NCBI GenBank assembly: GCA_030248215.1
Contig: JASANG010002657.1
Coordinates: forward strand, 1 to 64,000
Length of the DNA: 64,000 nt
Direction of reading: 5' to 3'
DNA from: Enoplolaimus lenunculus
Taxonomy: Eukaryota; Nematoda; Enoplea; Enoplida; Thoracostomopsidae
Under the pieces are notes generated by a model. That model had not been told where the DNA came from and ran no database searches. It saw nothing but the letters and a program-made list of their open reading frames with translations. Within the stretch, counting starts at the first letter, position 1. Each line of letters opens with the position of its first letter. Below are positions 45,403 to 57,475 of this stretch, piece by piece. A program made the translations under genes and the position numbers.

Positions 45403-48400
45403 TTTTAGCTTCAAATTTATTATTAAACATTTATGCTTGAAACGGTTAGCAACCCGTCGTTAGCATAGGCCTGCAAGAAAAATAAAGTTTAAAATTGAGC
45501 TCAACAACTATAACAGGATGAAACGTGGGCTATCATACCCTTTAAAGATAGCAATTACCCGTTCGAATAGCAACCAGTTATCATAACCTTCCCGCAACGT
45601 TAAACCAAACGAATGATCTGGTTGATTTTGGCTTTTGTCAACGTTAAAAATCTGGTTGTAGAAAAAAACTTAAGTCAGTATATTTTCAATTTTCAAATCG
45701 AGAAATGCTATCAGCATTTTTTGACACGATTTCCAAACAGAAATTTTAAAACCAAAATTTCACTGAAGCTCTACAGGAAATACCTTATTGTAATTTATTG
45801 TATCGGTTTGCACAAAATTTTACAAATTAAATCTTTGACATTTCGATTCTTGTTCTTGTGTCAATCGTTTTCGGGCACTGTCTCAAGAATGTTAATACAT
45901 TCTTTGTTGAAAATTTAATACATTGTGTCTTTGGACAACCCATAGCTAGCGTGTCACTTGCTTTAATGAAACATTTTTCAAATTCCGTTGTCGGTTTGAA
46001 AATGTTTTCCAGTTTATAGCATTGAAATTTATAATAAATGTCAATATTCGACAATATACAAATTTTACATATATTATTAAAATCAATTCTCCTGAAATTG
46101 TATAGCCACAGACATACTCGAGTGGCTACATAGCTAATTTTACATATATAGAAAGATGTAACCTTAGGTCGGTTTTCGACTGCGGCGAATGACCGACCTC
46201 TGGTTGCATGCAGACTCAAGTCATGGTTTACAAAACTTGAGTCATTTTGCGAGTTTGTTTTTAACTTTAGCATTACTCAAAATTTGATTTGACGACAATG
46301 ACAATTCTTAAATAAAAGCATAAAAACGGGCAAGTAATTGTATTGCATTTTTCCAAAATGGTTGAAAACCAATTACTTTTGTTTATATTTCTCGATTCAC
46401 ACGCGTCAGAATGTTGCCAAAATACAAAAGTATAACAACGCAGGCGTGTTTCAGGTCTCAAGTTACTGAGTCGTTTGCCTAATTCGTATTGAATTCTAAC
46501 GATGAACCTCTTATAAACTAGTTCAACCTGGCAATATGCCGGGGTGTACGAAGGAATTTTGACATACAGAGGAAAGCGTGCAACAAATGCCTCAAAATTT
46601 GCTTCTTTGTGGTAGAATTTGAAAACCGTTATAACGATAGTGAATATTAAGGCAGTACCTTTACCTTCGCCAGAGTTCAACAACAAAAATAGGATGACAC
46701 TGCGACCAGTTTATTTCTCCACCTCGGGTAGGTTCCTGGCCGTCTTCGAGTGTGCCAGAACGACCACCTAAGGGACACCAAAAGTAAATTCAAATACGAA
46801 TTCGAGGGAACAGGGGCGTCGGGACCCCGGTACTCCACTCTTTCCCCCAATTCGTATCAGTTTTTATTTTTTGGTTTTTGTTAGGTTGTGTTTTTGCCAA
46901 AACTCCCGTTGGCCCCGTTTCTGTACGCCCGTGGAGCGAGGCAAAATGCAAGTTTGTCGGAAACCCAACTGTTTAGAAACACCAAAAGTAAACACTAAAG
47001 TAAACTTTGAAAGCATCTTAAATTGACAACAGTCAAACTCATTTACACCACAACTATATACAATTGGCACTACAGCGGCAAAATTATTGATGAAAACTTT
47101 GTTCTTAGGGAAAGGTCTGTTTTGAGGTTCATTAGCTTGGGTCGGTGTCGCTCCCATCTCGAGCCTGGCACTTTACTGGAGACTTTACTGGAAACTGTAG
47201 GCAGGGTTTTATTCCGAGACGATAGTAATGGTAATAAATAAGAAGTAGGGGCGTTTGAACTGAAGGCGTTTCCCGCCAGCGCTGCTTACGATGAAAATGT
47301 TGCAATAAAAATTCTTCATTTGACGCTCAAATATGTTTTTAGCTAAATAGTTCAACTTTATTTGTCGATGCTTTACTAGGAAAAACCCCGGCATAGGAAC
47401 AACTCAGACTATTATTGGAATGCTATTCCAGTACCTGCATCTTTTGGGATAACACGAACAAACAATACATGTAGCAAAATATAGAAAGTTTCAACCAATA
47501 ACGCAGTTTTGGTACCGTCATAAAACTATGCTATATTTTTTGGCAATTGGGACAAATTGGTGTTTCAGAAATCTTAAATTGTTTTAAATAGCTTCAAAAA
47601 ATTTATATATACTGTTAAGTTAACATGTAAAAATTGCTACAGCACGTCTTAGCTTAGCCGGCGATCGTATATTTTTCTTCAAAGGTTATGTTTATTTTTC
47701 AACATAAATAACATTTTGCTTACATAAAACTTAAATTTGCAATAACCTGCGTTGAAATTCAACGTCGTTTTCTTGATGCTCCATTTTTGCTGCGTGATTG
47801 GAATTTATAGAGACAGATTTATGGAATTGAAATTTAAATTTATATCGAGAGCCATATGAAAAGTCGGTGAAGACACATAGACCAGAGTACGCAGCTTAAT
47901 GTAACTTTAAATGACACGTTGAATTGTAAACGCAACAGTTTTATAAATAGCATTATCCAGTATATATCGCTGCTGCTATTTAATGTAAGAAAATTTATTT
48001 CACTTTCTTAAAAAAGGCGAGGTATATCAAAAACGCAACGCGCCCTGGATACATTCTTTTAGTGCACAAAATGTACAAAATTACATTCTCTGTTGCTGTC
48101 CAATATAATGCATTCTTCGTATTAATAGGTTTACAAACATACCAAATGCGACGGCTAAAAATTTACAATAACATGCAGATGAGCGAGAAAAATGACAAAA
48201 ATGCGTTCAATTTTAAAACTGTGTTTATTTGTTCGTTATTCCGCGGAGTACATCATTAAGTTGCATTTGGATCTAAACAAAGTTTACAATACCTCAGTAC
48301 CGACCTTAATATAAAAGGCAATCTAGCAAATACACCTTGCTTAATGCTTACTTCAGCCTGTTGTGGTTAGTAGTACAACCGAAGAATTCTAATTAGATAT

Positions 48401-48497
48401 TTTAATTTAGCTAAACTGTCGAAAGTCTAGAGTTTATAATAGTCGGCTGAAAGAATGCAACATGTTGTCCCGTTAGGAAAACAAAGTAACACCTTAA
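45403..48497. other. long gene-free stretch with weak ORFs
   Basis: Adjacent - strand frames at 45827-46273 and 46273-46686 (148 and 137 codons) are the longest here. Their translations are rich in Phe, Ile, Lys and Asn as expected from AT-rich DNA, with no known domain, so they are not called. A G+C-richer patch at 46700-46850 contains the inverted motif ATACGAATT. Confidence 0.35.
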
Positions 48498-49175
48498 TGC
48501 GGGGTTCACGTTATAACCGGGGCAGGCGGGACACGGTTTGTCCCATGTTGATTCGACGTCAACGTTAGAATTTGGGCATTTATATCGGGTCAACAGACAA
48601 AACTCGAATGTCATATCACATTAGCTTACAAACCACCGCTCTCAAATGATCAATGTGTACAAGGGACGGTATGTGACATGACACTGTCGGACATTTATGC
48701 GAATATCATATAATATTCCAAAATTTCAACGAATATCATATGATATTCAGCGGGACAGTGTAACCTTTGGGTACTAATAAATGAATGAAAAGTTGGACGG
48801 CAGAGGCACAAACGTGCTTTAAATACCAAATACATGCCTGCAAATCGTTTCCGACACAAAATTGCTTAAAACCACAGCTTCATAATTCAAAAATTCAAAT
48901 TTCAAATTCTAGTATCATATGATATTCAACAGGATAATTTGGGTATGTTACCTCAACTACGCAGACATTTGAAAATATATCATATGATATTCGCAGACAA
49001 TACCTCGAATATCATATGATATTGAAGGACAAAAGGTGACCTGCACATGATATTAACAGACAAATACGAATTTTTGAATACGATATGGGGTCTACAAGCA
49101 GACAAAATGTTACCCAATAGTCTAATAGGGACAAAACGTGTCCCAAGCTGCCCCGGTTATAACGTGAACCCCGCA
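48498..49175. mobile_element. PIF/Harbinger-like MITE, complete, 678 bp
   Basis: TIRs TGCGGGGTTCACGTTATAAC and the exact complement GTTATAACGTGAACCCCGCA bound a 678-bp element flanked by TAA on both sides (48495-48497 and 49176-49178), which fits the 3-bp TWA target of PIF/Harbinger. The interior has several copies of a palindromic motif around ATATCATATGATATT. No transposase frame. A truncated copy lies at 12840-13262. Confidence 0.75.
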
Positions 49176-49225
49176 TAAAAGGGAAGGAATACCCATGAAC
49201 GGATTTCTGACATGCATTAAAGGAA

Positions 49226-49311
49226 AATGTTGTCTAAAGATTTACTACTAAAATTGCGTTCGGCTTTTCACTTGCTTCACCCGCGTGCGTTTCACTATTG
49301 TAGGTTGCACA
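49226..49311 (+). repeat. ACTAAAATTGCG interspersed repeat
   Basis: AAGATTTACTACTAAAATTG, then CGTTCGGCTTTTCACTTGC and TTCACCCGCGTGCG match the repeat at 38997 and 50563. It lies directly beside the foldback element at 49331. Confidence 0.5.
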
Positions 49312-49330
49312 ACCTCGATTAAAAATTGGG

Positions 49331-49951
49331 TGTTTTCGGTTATCCCTCCCAGCCCGCGTTTGCCCAAAAGTGGTCGGGTTTTGAAAATTTTTTGCATATT
49401 TGAGCTTTGAGCTTCTCATGATTTGCTGATCATTTCACGCCCAAATTTGAATTTTTGAAACATAACATATTTTAAGGACCCGAAATCCTTCCCTTGGGAC
49501 CCCAATTTTTTTTGTCCAAACGTTTAACAAATTATAACAATTGATGTAGCTTACGGAGATGAGTCCAACGGTGCTAAATTTTTTGCAATCACACGATTGG
49601 TTAATGAATTTTAAATAACTGATTTGGTGCCGACCCAAATCGTTGGCAGCGTGTCAAATCAGTTATTTGAGAATAACTTGTTAACCAATCGTCTGATTAC
49701 AAAAAATTTAACACCATTAGACTCATCTCGGCAAGTTGCATCCAATGATTATAATTTGTTAAACTTTTTGACAATTTTTATTGGATCCCAAGGGGAGGAG
49801 GACCTTGGACCTTAAAAAATTGAATTTTTCAAAAATATATATTTGGCCATGGAATGATTAGGGGAGGCCATGAGAAGCTCAAATATGCAAAAGTTTTCAA
49901 AATCCGACCACTTTTGGGCAAACGCGGGCTGGGGGGATAAAACCGAAAAGA
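49331..49951. mobile_element. 620-bp foldback element, copy 1
   Basis: The left half (TGTTTTCGGTTATCCCTCCC, AGCCCGCGTTTGCCCAAAAG, GCATATTTGAGC) is mirrored by the right half (GCTCAAATATGC, CTTTTGGGCAAACGCGGGCT, AAAACCGAAAAG). The two arms of about 290-300 bp each are diverged by substitutions and small indels. The centre near 49622-49660 is itself palindromic (CAAATCAGTTA). A diverged relative is in intron 1 of the G-alpha gene. Confidence 0.75.
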
Positions 49952-51106
49952 CCAGAAAATTCTGGAGCCTAAAAATAAAAAGTAATAAATATTACAGAAA
50001 TTGCGCTTCATCTGGTCCCATTGAATTGAATGTTATCCAATTTTCGCAAATACTTCAGAAGACCAGCCTGAAACAAAAAACAACATTATGAAAAGAAAAA
50101 CATATATGCAAGTTATTTCAATTTGCGTTAAGAAGTTAATTATATTGTTTAATATGTAACGTTAAAACGTTGACATGATCGATCCTCGCAATCTAATAAT
50201 ATTTATGAAGCTGGAACCGTGTAAAGATCAGTGGCGGAAGCTTTAGACTAATTTTTTGCCTAGGGTAATGCTTTCGTATAAGTTCATTATTACGCTTAAG
50301 CTTGGCTTAGGAATATGGTTAATAGACTGCTATTACGGCCCTGTTATACATTGGGCCACAATAGTAAAAAAGTGCCCGCCCGCCTTGCTGGGACCAGTGT
50401 CAGAAACGCTACTTTGCCCCGAGCCTGTGAACAATGCAATAGAGGCACCTTGGTTGGCGGTTATCAGATTCTGAAGACGCTGATCCGGGTAATACATTTT
50501 AACAGCATCTGTTCGAATGCAGAATGCACTGGTTTGTACATATAATGATTTTGTATATATTAAAGTTTAGCACTAAAATGTCTCTCGACTTTTTACTGGC
50601 TTCGCTCGCGTTTCCACTACGATGTCTCGAATGCTTGGTCCCCATTTAAAATGTGCTAAATATTCTGATCGAAATCTTAATTAAAGAATTTCCTTATCAT
50701 TAGGCTATCAGGGATATACAGTAAATTTTCAATAGTTCGAAAACTGGAATAACCCCATGCCCCTCACATTGACTTTGACAAAGCTTTTACATCAACTAAA
50801 TGTTAGTTGGGATCAATTGATTCTGTCACAGTTTTTATGATTGGTGTGGCCATTTCCAAAACCAAAATTAACGTTAATATGCCCATAGCTGTATTGATAT
50901 GTTTGTACAAAAAGAATCTCTAAACGGCTATAAAATTACATAGTGTCATTTGGTTATAGATTACTCAACATGGAACTTTATATTAATAAATAACGTTTTT
51001 TCGTTGTACCCTGAACGTAACCTAAACACGCACTGTATGTTGTTCCGCATAGGTTGTCGCAGCTGGCTTAAAAAGAAAATTTTTCAAATTTAGCAAAATT
51101 AAATTT
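49952..51106. other. gene-free stretch
   Basis: Contains a weak CAGGGGCGGAAC-family copy at about 50229-50330 and an ACTAAAATTGCG repeat at 50563-50632. The overlapping + strand frames at 50256-50545 coincide with the former and are not called. Confidence 0.4.
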
Positions 51107-51114
51107 CTATTTAG

Positions 51115-51420
51115 CAAGAGTGGATGATGCTTACTTCAACAAGAGTATGCAACTGGGTACATTCTGGGTTGAAAAAATAATGTACCCGGCACGCGTTGCG
51201 TTTTTGCCCTACCCTTTGTATTTAGGGTACAACCAGTGCGAACCTTGGCACTTTCTGTATGAGGCGTCAACATCGTCCCCTTATTGTTTAATTTAGGTGT
51301 ATTCGTGTGATAGCGACCCTCTCTAAACAAGGGGGTCGGCCAAAAACGCAACGGCCGGTGGTACATTTTGTATCATGCGCGACCCCAAGATTTGCACACT
51401 GTTGTCATAATCCACTTTTG
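51115..51420. mobile_element. MITE with CAAGAGTG ends, copy 2
   Basis: A 306-bp element with ends CAAGAGTGGATGATG and TCATAATCCACTTTTG. It is flanked by CTATTTAG (51107-51114) and CTATTAG (51421-51427), consistent with a 7- to 8-bp duplication plus one change. Interior blocks (TACCCGGCACGCGTTGCG, GGGTACAACCAGTGCGAA, GTCGGCCAAAAACGCAACG) match copy 1; the 78-bp duplication of copy 1 is absent. Confidence 0.75.
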
Positions 51421-51427
51421 CTATTAG

Positions 51428-52414
51428 GTATTATTAACAAAAATTTTAGTTTTATATTTTAAAATTGGAAGTAAAAACTAATATTAAACCGAAATACTAA
51501 GAAGCTTACAAGCAAATGCACACCAGCTTAAAAATATTTTCGATTTCAAATGTGATTTGCAACTGACAGAACAGATAAAGCTATACAGCCGCCATAATCG
51601 TTTGATATTGTCTTGTATTAACAACCGAAAATAGCCCGTAGTCTGCTGTGAAATTAGAAATGAAATAATAATCATTTTTAATATTTGCAACGGTTTTATC
51701 GAAAGCTAACACTTTTTAGTGAGTGTAAAGTTTTCTTAATAAACAATGCCTGCCACACTGGTCTGCTATCGTTTTTGCGGCATACTTTTAATCAAATTCG
51801 AACTGTTCCGAGTTGCCCCTCGCGGCGCCTGCGAGAAGGGCTGTATGTATTTTGAAATTTCTTGAGACAACGAAAAGGCATTTTTATAGGTATTTTAGCC
51901 AGCGCTGCAGTATTCTACAGTAATAAATTATGTCGCTCGTTTCACTTGCAAATTTTAAATTATCGCTTTTCGAACTGAAATGCAGGCTGCGTCCGTGTAT
52001 TTGCAATTGATTTCCAGTTTGTGCCGAATTTGAATAGAGCAACTTCTGAAATGTTTATAGATTATTATTGTACACACCAGGTGATTTCTAATAGACAACG
52101 TTGTTGATGTATACCCTAAAGCCCCATTCAATTGGTTGTGTTATTTGTTAGCGGTATTGTGCTAGACAACAAAAACAAATTTTATTTCCGGCAATTTGAA
52201 TTCATCTCAACCGTACGGTAAGGCGTTTAGTTTATTGGAAATTTCTCGTTTTAATTTCACCGAAATATCTTAAATTTCAGCCAAAACGGAACTAATTAAC
52301 TGATGACATAACTAATTAGAGTTGACATTTCTTCAAATCTGCGCCCTGCTTATGAACCTTGGCTTAGGCTTCATATTCACATTTCGAGTTGCGCTATATT
52401 TGACGTGTGCCTCA
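51428..52414. other. upstream region of the G-alpha gene, no motif recognised
   Basis: AT-rich DNA with no recognised promoter motif or exon. Confidence 0.4.
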
Positions 52415-52582
52415 TAGACCCGTAGTCAGCTCACCTAGCAAGACGAGCTAAAATTTTTTCAGAAAAGGCAAACAAAGGTTTCGTTTGACTTATCAACAAG
52501 GTTGACAATTTTCTAAAAGGGGTTAAACTTTTAGCAGAGGGGGAGCGGAGGCCCCGTAACCCTATATGGCTACGGACTAGGT
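52415..52582. mobile_element. hAT-like MITE about 200 bp upstream of the G-alpha start
   Basis: Ends TAGACCCGTAGTCAGCTCAC and TGGCTACGGACTA with the family interior (GACTTATCAACAAGGTTGAC). It lies 197 bp upstream of the G-alpha start codon and so falls in the probable promoter or 5' UTR. Confidence 0.65.
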
Positions 52583-52778
52583 GCCGCCAGATGGCTTGCA
52601 CCTCGAGTAAAATTAAAATTAATATCACATAATGCCAGATAGCGCTAGTTGGCGTGTGTCGTTTTCAACATATAATTAGTTCCATCACCATTTCATATAT
52701 TTTAAGCACAATTTTGATTTGTAAAATTCAAATAAAATCATAAAACAATTGAATTAATTTGTATTGTAAAATTTTGAA

Positions 52779-55700
52779 ATGGGCTTTATATTGAGTAAAA
52801 ATCGAAAACGCCGATCCAAAGCGACAATTCAAGATGTCGACCAACAGGTGAAACAAATGAATATGGGCAATGATAAGAGTGTTATCAAAATGCTGCTACT
52901 AGGTAAGATTAGGAATCATATCAAAAGTAAAACAATACTTTTACACGGTTTTCAAGCTTCAAACTGCATATTTAAAAACGTTTTTATGCTAGGTACTCAA
53001 ATAAATGGGGGCCGATATCGATTTGGCCTCTCCAGAGAGAACTATCCTTGTTATACGGTTACGGGCTAATATTTATTTTTAACCCGAACACCGTAGCCCT
53101 TCGTTACTGATATATATCCGATACTGCAACTACCCGTTGAATTAAACGTTTGTCTTGTATGAAAAGTTTGAGCGATAATCTCTTATAAACACGCTTTTTT
53201 GCATCTATGTACATGCATAACAGTAGAAAAAGCAGTTGGGGAATATTGCTAAAGTGCTCTTTCTCTTAGTGCAATAAGTTGGGCCTTTGTAAAGTTAGGT
53301 TTTTTGTAAAAACAGATGGGAGGTTTATATTTACTATGCGCTATGAGCGAGTCAATGGCGACTGTACTCAAATGCCCAGCGTTTAAGAATTTTTTACTCC
53401 TAAGTGTGCAGTAGAATGTTTCTGCACTACGTGAAATGAGCTTAGCATCTAATAATAATTAGATCTGGTGTTAAATTATATTATGCCCCCCATTTTATAG
53501 TGTCACAAGCCATTTTAAAATGACCGCAAGGCATTATAAAGTGCCCCCTAACATTATTTTCAAATAGTCCGTGTCATTTCAAAGTGCTCCATTGAGAATA
53601 CCTACTTCGTCACGAGTTTATACAATTTCAACGTAAGGACTTGAAACTGTTTCCGCAGCGTGTATTTTGGTTCAACTCGTAACACACATCAGCACCGCTG
53701 TGCCAAACCGTTTTGTAAAACAATATATTGTGTCATCTCGATTATTCTCTTCCATTCAGCCAACATTCATCGAAAAACGGTCTGATTTTGAAAATTTTTG
53801 CATATTTTAACTGTTCATGACGTCCTTTAGCCGGTTCACAGCATATGGTTGGAAAAGCGATCCGGTGCTCAATACGACCACAATTCGTTAACCTAAGGTT
53901 TGATTGCAAAAACTTTAACACTCATAGGCGCTACTCCGCGTCCTGCAACGCGTTATATAATATAAGTTTTTTAACTTTTTGACAAAAAGTTATTTTGGGA
54001 TCCCAAGCGGAGGAGAGTGGCAGCGTACAATCGAATTTTTCATACATACAAATTAGGAAGTGAAAAATGATCAAAGGAGCTCATGAGAAGCTCAAATATG
54101 CTAACCTTTCCAAATTCGAAAATTTTCGGGCAAACCGCGGCTGTGGGACGATAACAGGGACTTTCTGGTAAAGGGGCGTATTAAAATTACTAGGGACACC
54201 ATAGAATAAGAAACAGTCATTCTCTAAAAGTCCCAGGACGATATTTCAAAATGACAGTGGGACATTTTGAAAGACCAGGGGGGACACAATATAAGGACGA
54301 GGGTGGTATAAAATGGGACACAGGTCTTTTTTCAAAATTGTAAATCTGCTTATGAACAGTCTAGAAACGGATGTCTTAGTACGTTGCGGATCCATAATTG
54401 TCCGGCGTCATGCAGACACGATTTTGAAGCCCGGAATGTTATTAACTGTCAGACTGAAATGTTATAGGAACTGGTGAATCGGGAAAAAGTACAATACTCA
54501 AACAAATGAAGTAAGCACAACGATTTTGACACTTGCTTTACTTCCCTCCACACCGTTTCATCCCACAGATGATGACTGGGTGAGCAGGCCATTGATGATG
54601 TATAGGCGGACCATGTAAAAATCAGGGGCGCTACGTTTTTCTGTTTGATCTGAACAAAGTCAGCTTAAGCTCTATACTTTTCGCAAAAGCTTAGGCTTAG
54701 AATTATGCTTACACCGCAGTTTCGCTTTTTTCTATACATTGGTCGCCTTAGGCTATGTGTTTAACGTTTGGCGTTATCCTTACTCATCTTAACTTAGCTA
54801 CAAAGAATAAACGGTACTGTATGAAGAAATTTTGGCCTTCTATCAAATTATATAACACAAGTACCGGGACAGGAAACTGAACAAGTACAACTATTTTAAG
54901 CTAATATATAGTCTCATCGGTTAATACGGACTTAATTTGGCCGTTTTTGCAATTTCTCTCAACTTCTCAATAAAATAACTTAGCTGCCGTATGTAATTAG
55001 CAACCATGCGGCAGTGGATACGCACCACTGATTACTTTCTTTATGTTCCCAAATTAATTATTTTTTGCCGTATGAATTTTCTAAAATGTAACAATTGTTT
55101 CAGAATTCTTCATCAAAATGGATTCGCTGAAGACGACGTTGCGCGACAGCGAGCAGTAATTTTTGGAAACATTGTTCAGTCGTTGTTTGCGCTTCTCAAA
55201 GCTCGTGAAACGCTTCAGATTCCATTCGAAGATCCCGCTGTAGAGGTATTATTGCGTTTTGTTTCTCTTTTGAGTTTTAATAGAAAGTTTTTCAAACATT
55301 TTCAAATATCCCTTTGCCAACGCCGTATACAGCACGAATCTTTACAATAACATCGTGTATTTTATAAGTTAAAATAGTTTTCTCGGTAGCTACACTCAGT
55401 TTTAAAAAACTATTACACAAAACTATATAGTCCCGAAATATAATCTTGGCTACGCCTCTGAGCTATGTTTTTTACCGCCACTTGCTTGCTCTTTGAAACT
55501 CAACTTAACTACAATTCTATGCTTAATCATTTACCATAAATACTTTAGTCAAAAGTTCAAGTGTTCATCTAAAAAAACTCAATATAAATTTTAAATTTCA
55601 GCACCTGGCGAACCAACTGATGCAACCTTCATTTTTCATGGATTCCGCGTTTATTTGGTAAAAATAATTCAAATTTCAGGTTGACGCAAATATCATTTAC

Positions 55701-57444
55701 GAAATTGTGAACAGTGGACAAGAGAAAGAAGAATTCGGTCACTCGCTGAAGACATCAATTGTTCGCTTGTGGCAAGACGATGGTGTTCGCAAAACGTTCG
55801 CTCGATCTAATGAGTTTCAAGTCAACGATTCAGCTAAATAGTAAGATCCATAGGTAAAATCGAGACCGGGGCTGTCGGAGCATAACCGTCCTAATTGGAG
55901 TCTATAAATGTCAACGGTCCCTAATTGTAGTGCATAAATAACTCCAGGCCCAAAGAAAGTTGAGTTAGAAACTATGGCCCGTGTATACAAGATCAGGGGC
56001 GAAACGTTTTTCTGTGGGACTAGAAAAGAGCAAGGTTAAGCTTTGGACTAATTTTTCCTTGGTTTAGGCTTAGGCTTAGGCTTAGGAATATGCTCATTCT
56101 TACGCTTAGGCTTAGGCTTAGACTAAGGAATATGCCTAATACTGTTCTGCCCCTGTTTTTCAAATTGGCCAAACTTTAACGCGTACTTAATTTTTGCAAG
56201 TACATTCCTAAGTATAACCTTGCATTATAGCTCAAGCTTTTGATACAGGAAAAATAAACGTTTAATTCAACGGATATTTGCAATACCGGATGTATATCAG
56301 TAAACGACGGGAGGCACAGGGCGGGTTAAAATAAATAACAGTCCGTAACCGAATGACATGGGGGCTACCATCTGGAAAGGCCAAATAAATATGAACATCC
56401 ACCTTTTATTCAGGTTAAGCCTATGACCAAATTTCGTTCCATAGGGACTGAGGCAAAAGTATGAGACGTCACTGTACCTACTTGTTTTTAAAGTGAAATC
56501 TGTGGTGTGTAAAAAGGTGCAGTTTAAAGCCTTTGCCAGGATTGGGGTTGAAAATAAATTCAAACTACTCTAAATGTTACTTTTATCATGTCCGTTACAA
56601 TGAGCGCTTTTGGATTCGAAGAGTTGGATTTGTCCCATTTCGCGTTGTTCAAAATATCGCTCAAACTAATATTAATTTGAAGCTTTTTAACAATTAAGAA
56701 TATTTAATTTTTTAGTTTTTAAAAAAAATTTACCGTTTTACAGCTTTTTGGATTCAGTCGACCGAATTTCGGAACCCGAATACCGACCGACTCAAGATGA
56801 CATTCTACGATGCCGAGTGAAAACTACTGGTGTGGTCGAAATCAGTTTCGCACTGAAAGGAATTGTGTTCAGGTTGGTTGGTCGTTAGATTTGTTGCCAA
56901 CTTTTAAAAATTTTATAGATTTCTATGCAAGGTTTGCAAATTTTTTCACACGTGTATAGGGTAAACTTCACTCAAAATTGGCAGCGTTCGGCTTTTCACC
57001 GAGGCTTACGTTTTGATTATAACTAACACACTTTAAAATATAGCTCAAATTACACTTTCTTCTTTAAATTACGACTTTCAGATTTGCGTTAAAATCTTTC
57101 AATATGATTGTAAACGTTTCGCTAGTAAAACATTCAAAATTTTGCGATGAGTTTTTAAAAATGTTCTTAAAAAGTTAGCGTTTATAACTTTTGGATTTGT
57201 TTGTTAAATTTCAGAGTGTTTGACGTTGGCGGCCAGAGGTCTGAACGCAAGAAATGGATTCATTGTTTCGACGATGTGAATGCGATTATTTTTGTCGCCG
57301 CGATTTCTGAATACGATCAAGTGTTATTCGAAGACGAAAAAACGGTAATGAATAGATTATTTAATATAAACAAAAATGGACGGGCATCGATTTTAACTCG
57401 AAATGAAAACGGGTATGAAGATTAGCACTGATATATATATATAT

Positions 57445-57475
<31 letters not shown>

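Larger units (their letters stand above)
52903..54467. other. G-alpha intron 1, filled by three repeat families
   Basis: The 1565-bp intron contains a TACTGTAG-family MITE piece, a pair of inverted arms (53478-53600 and 54170-54330, motifs such as CATTTTATAGTGTC and the complement) and, between them, a foldback element. Little unique sequence remains. Confidence 0.6.

Noticed and set aside
45827-46686. Two adjacent - strand frames of 148 and 137 codons
   Set aside because: Length is modest for AT-rich DNA without selection, composition is Phe/Ile/Lys/Asn-rich, no domain or splice framing is visible, and a + strand frame overlaps.
56063-56135. TTAGGC runs as a true telomere or chromosome end
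   Set aside because: The runs are short, imperfect, internal to a MITE inside an intron, and occur in other MITE copies.
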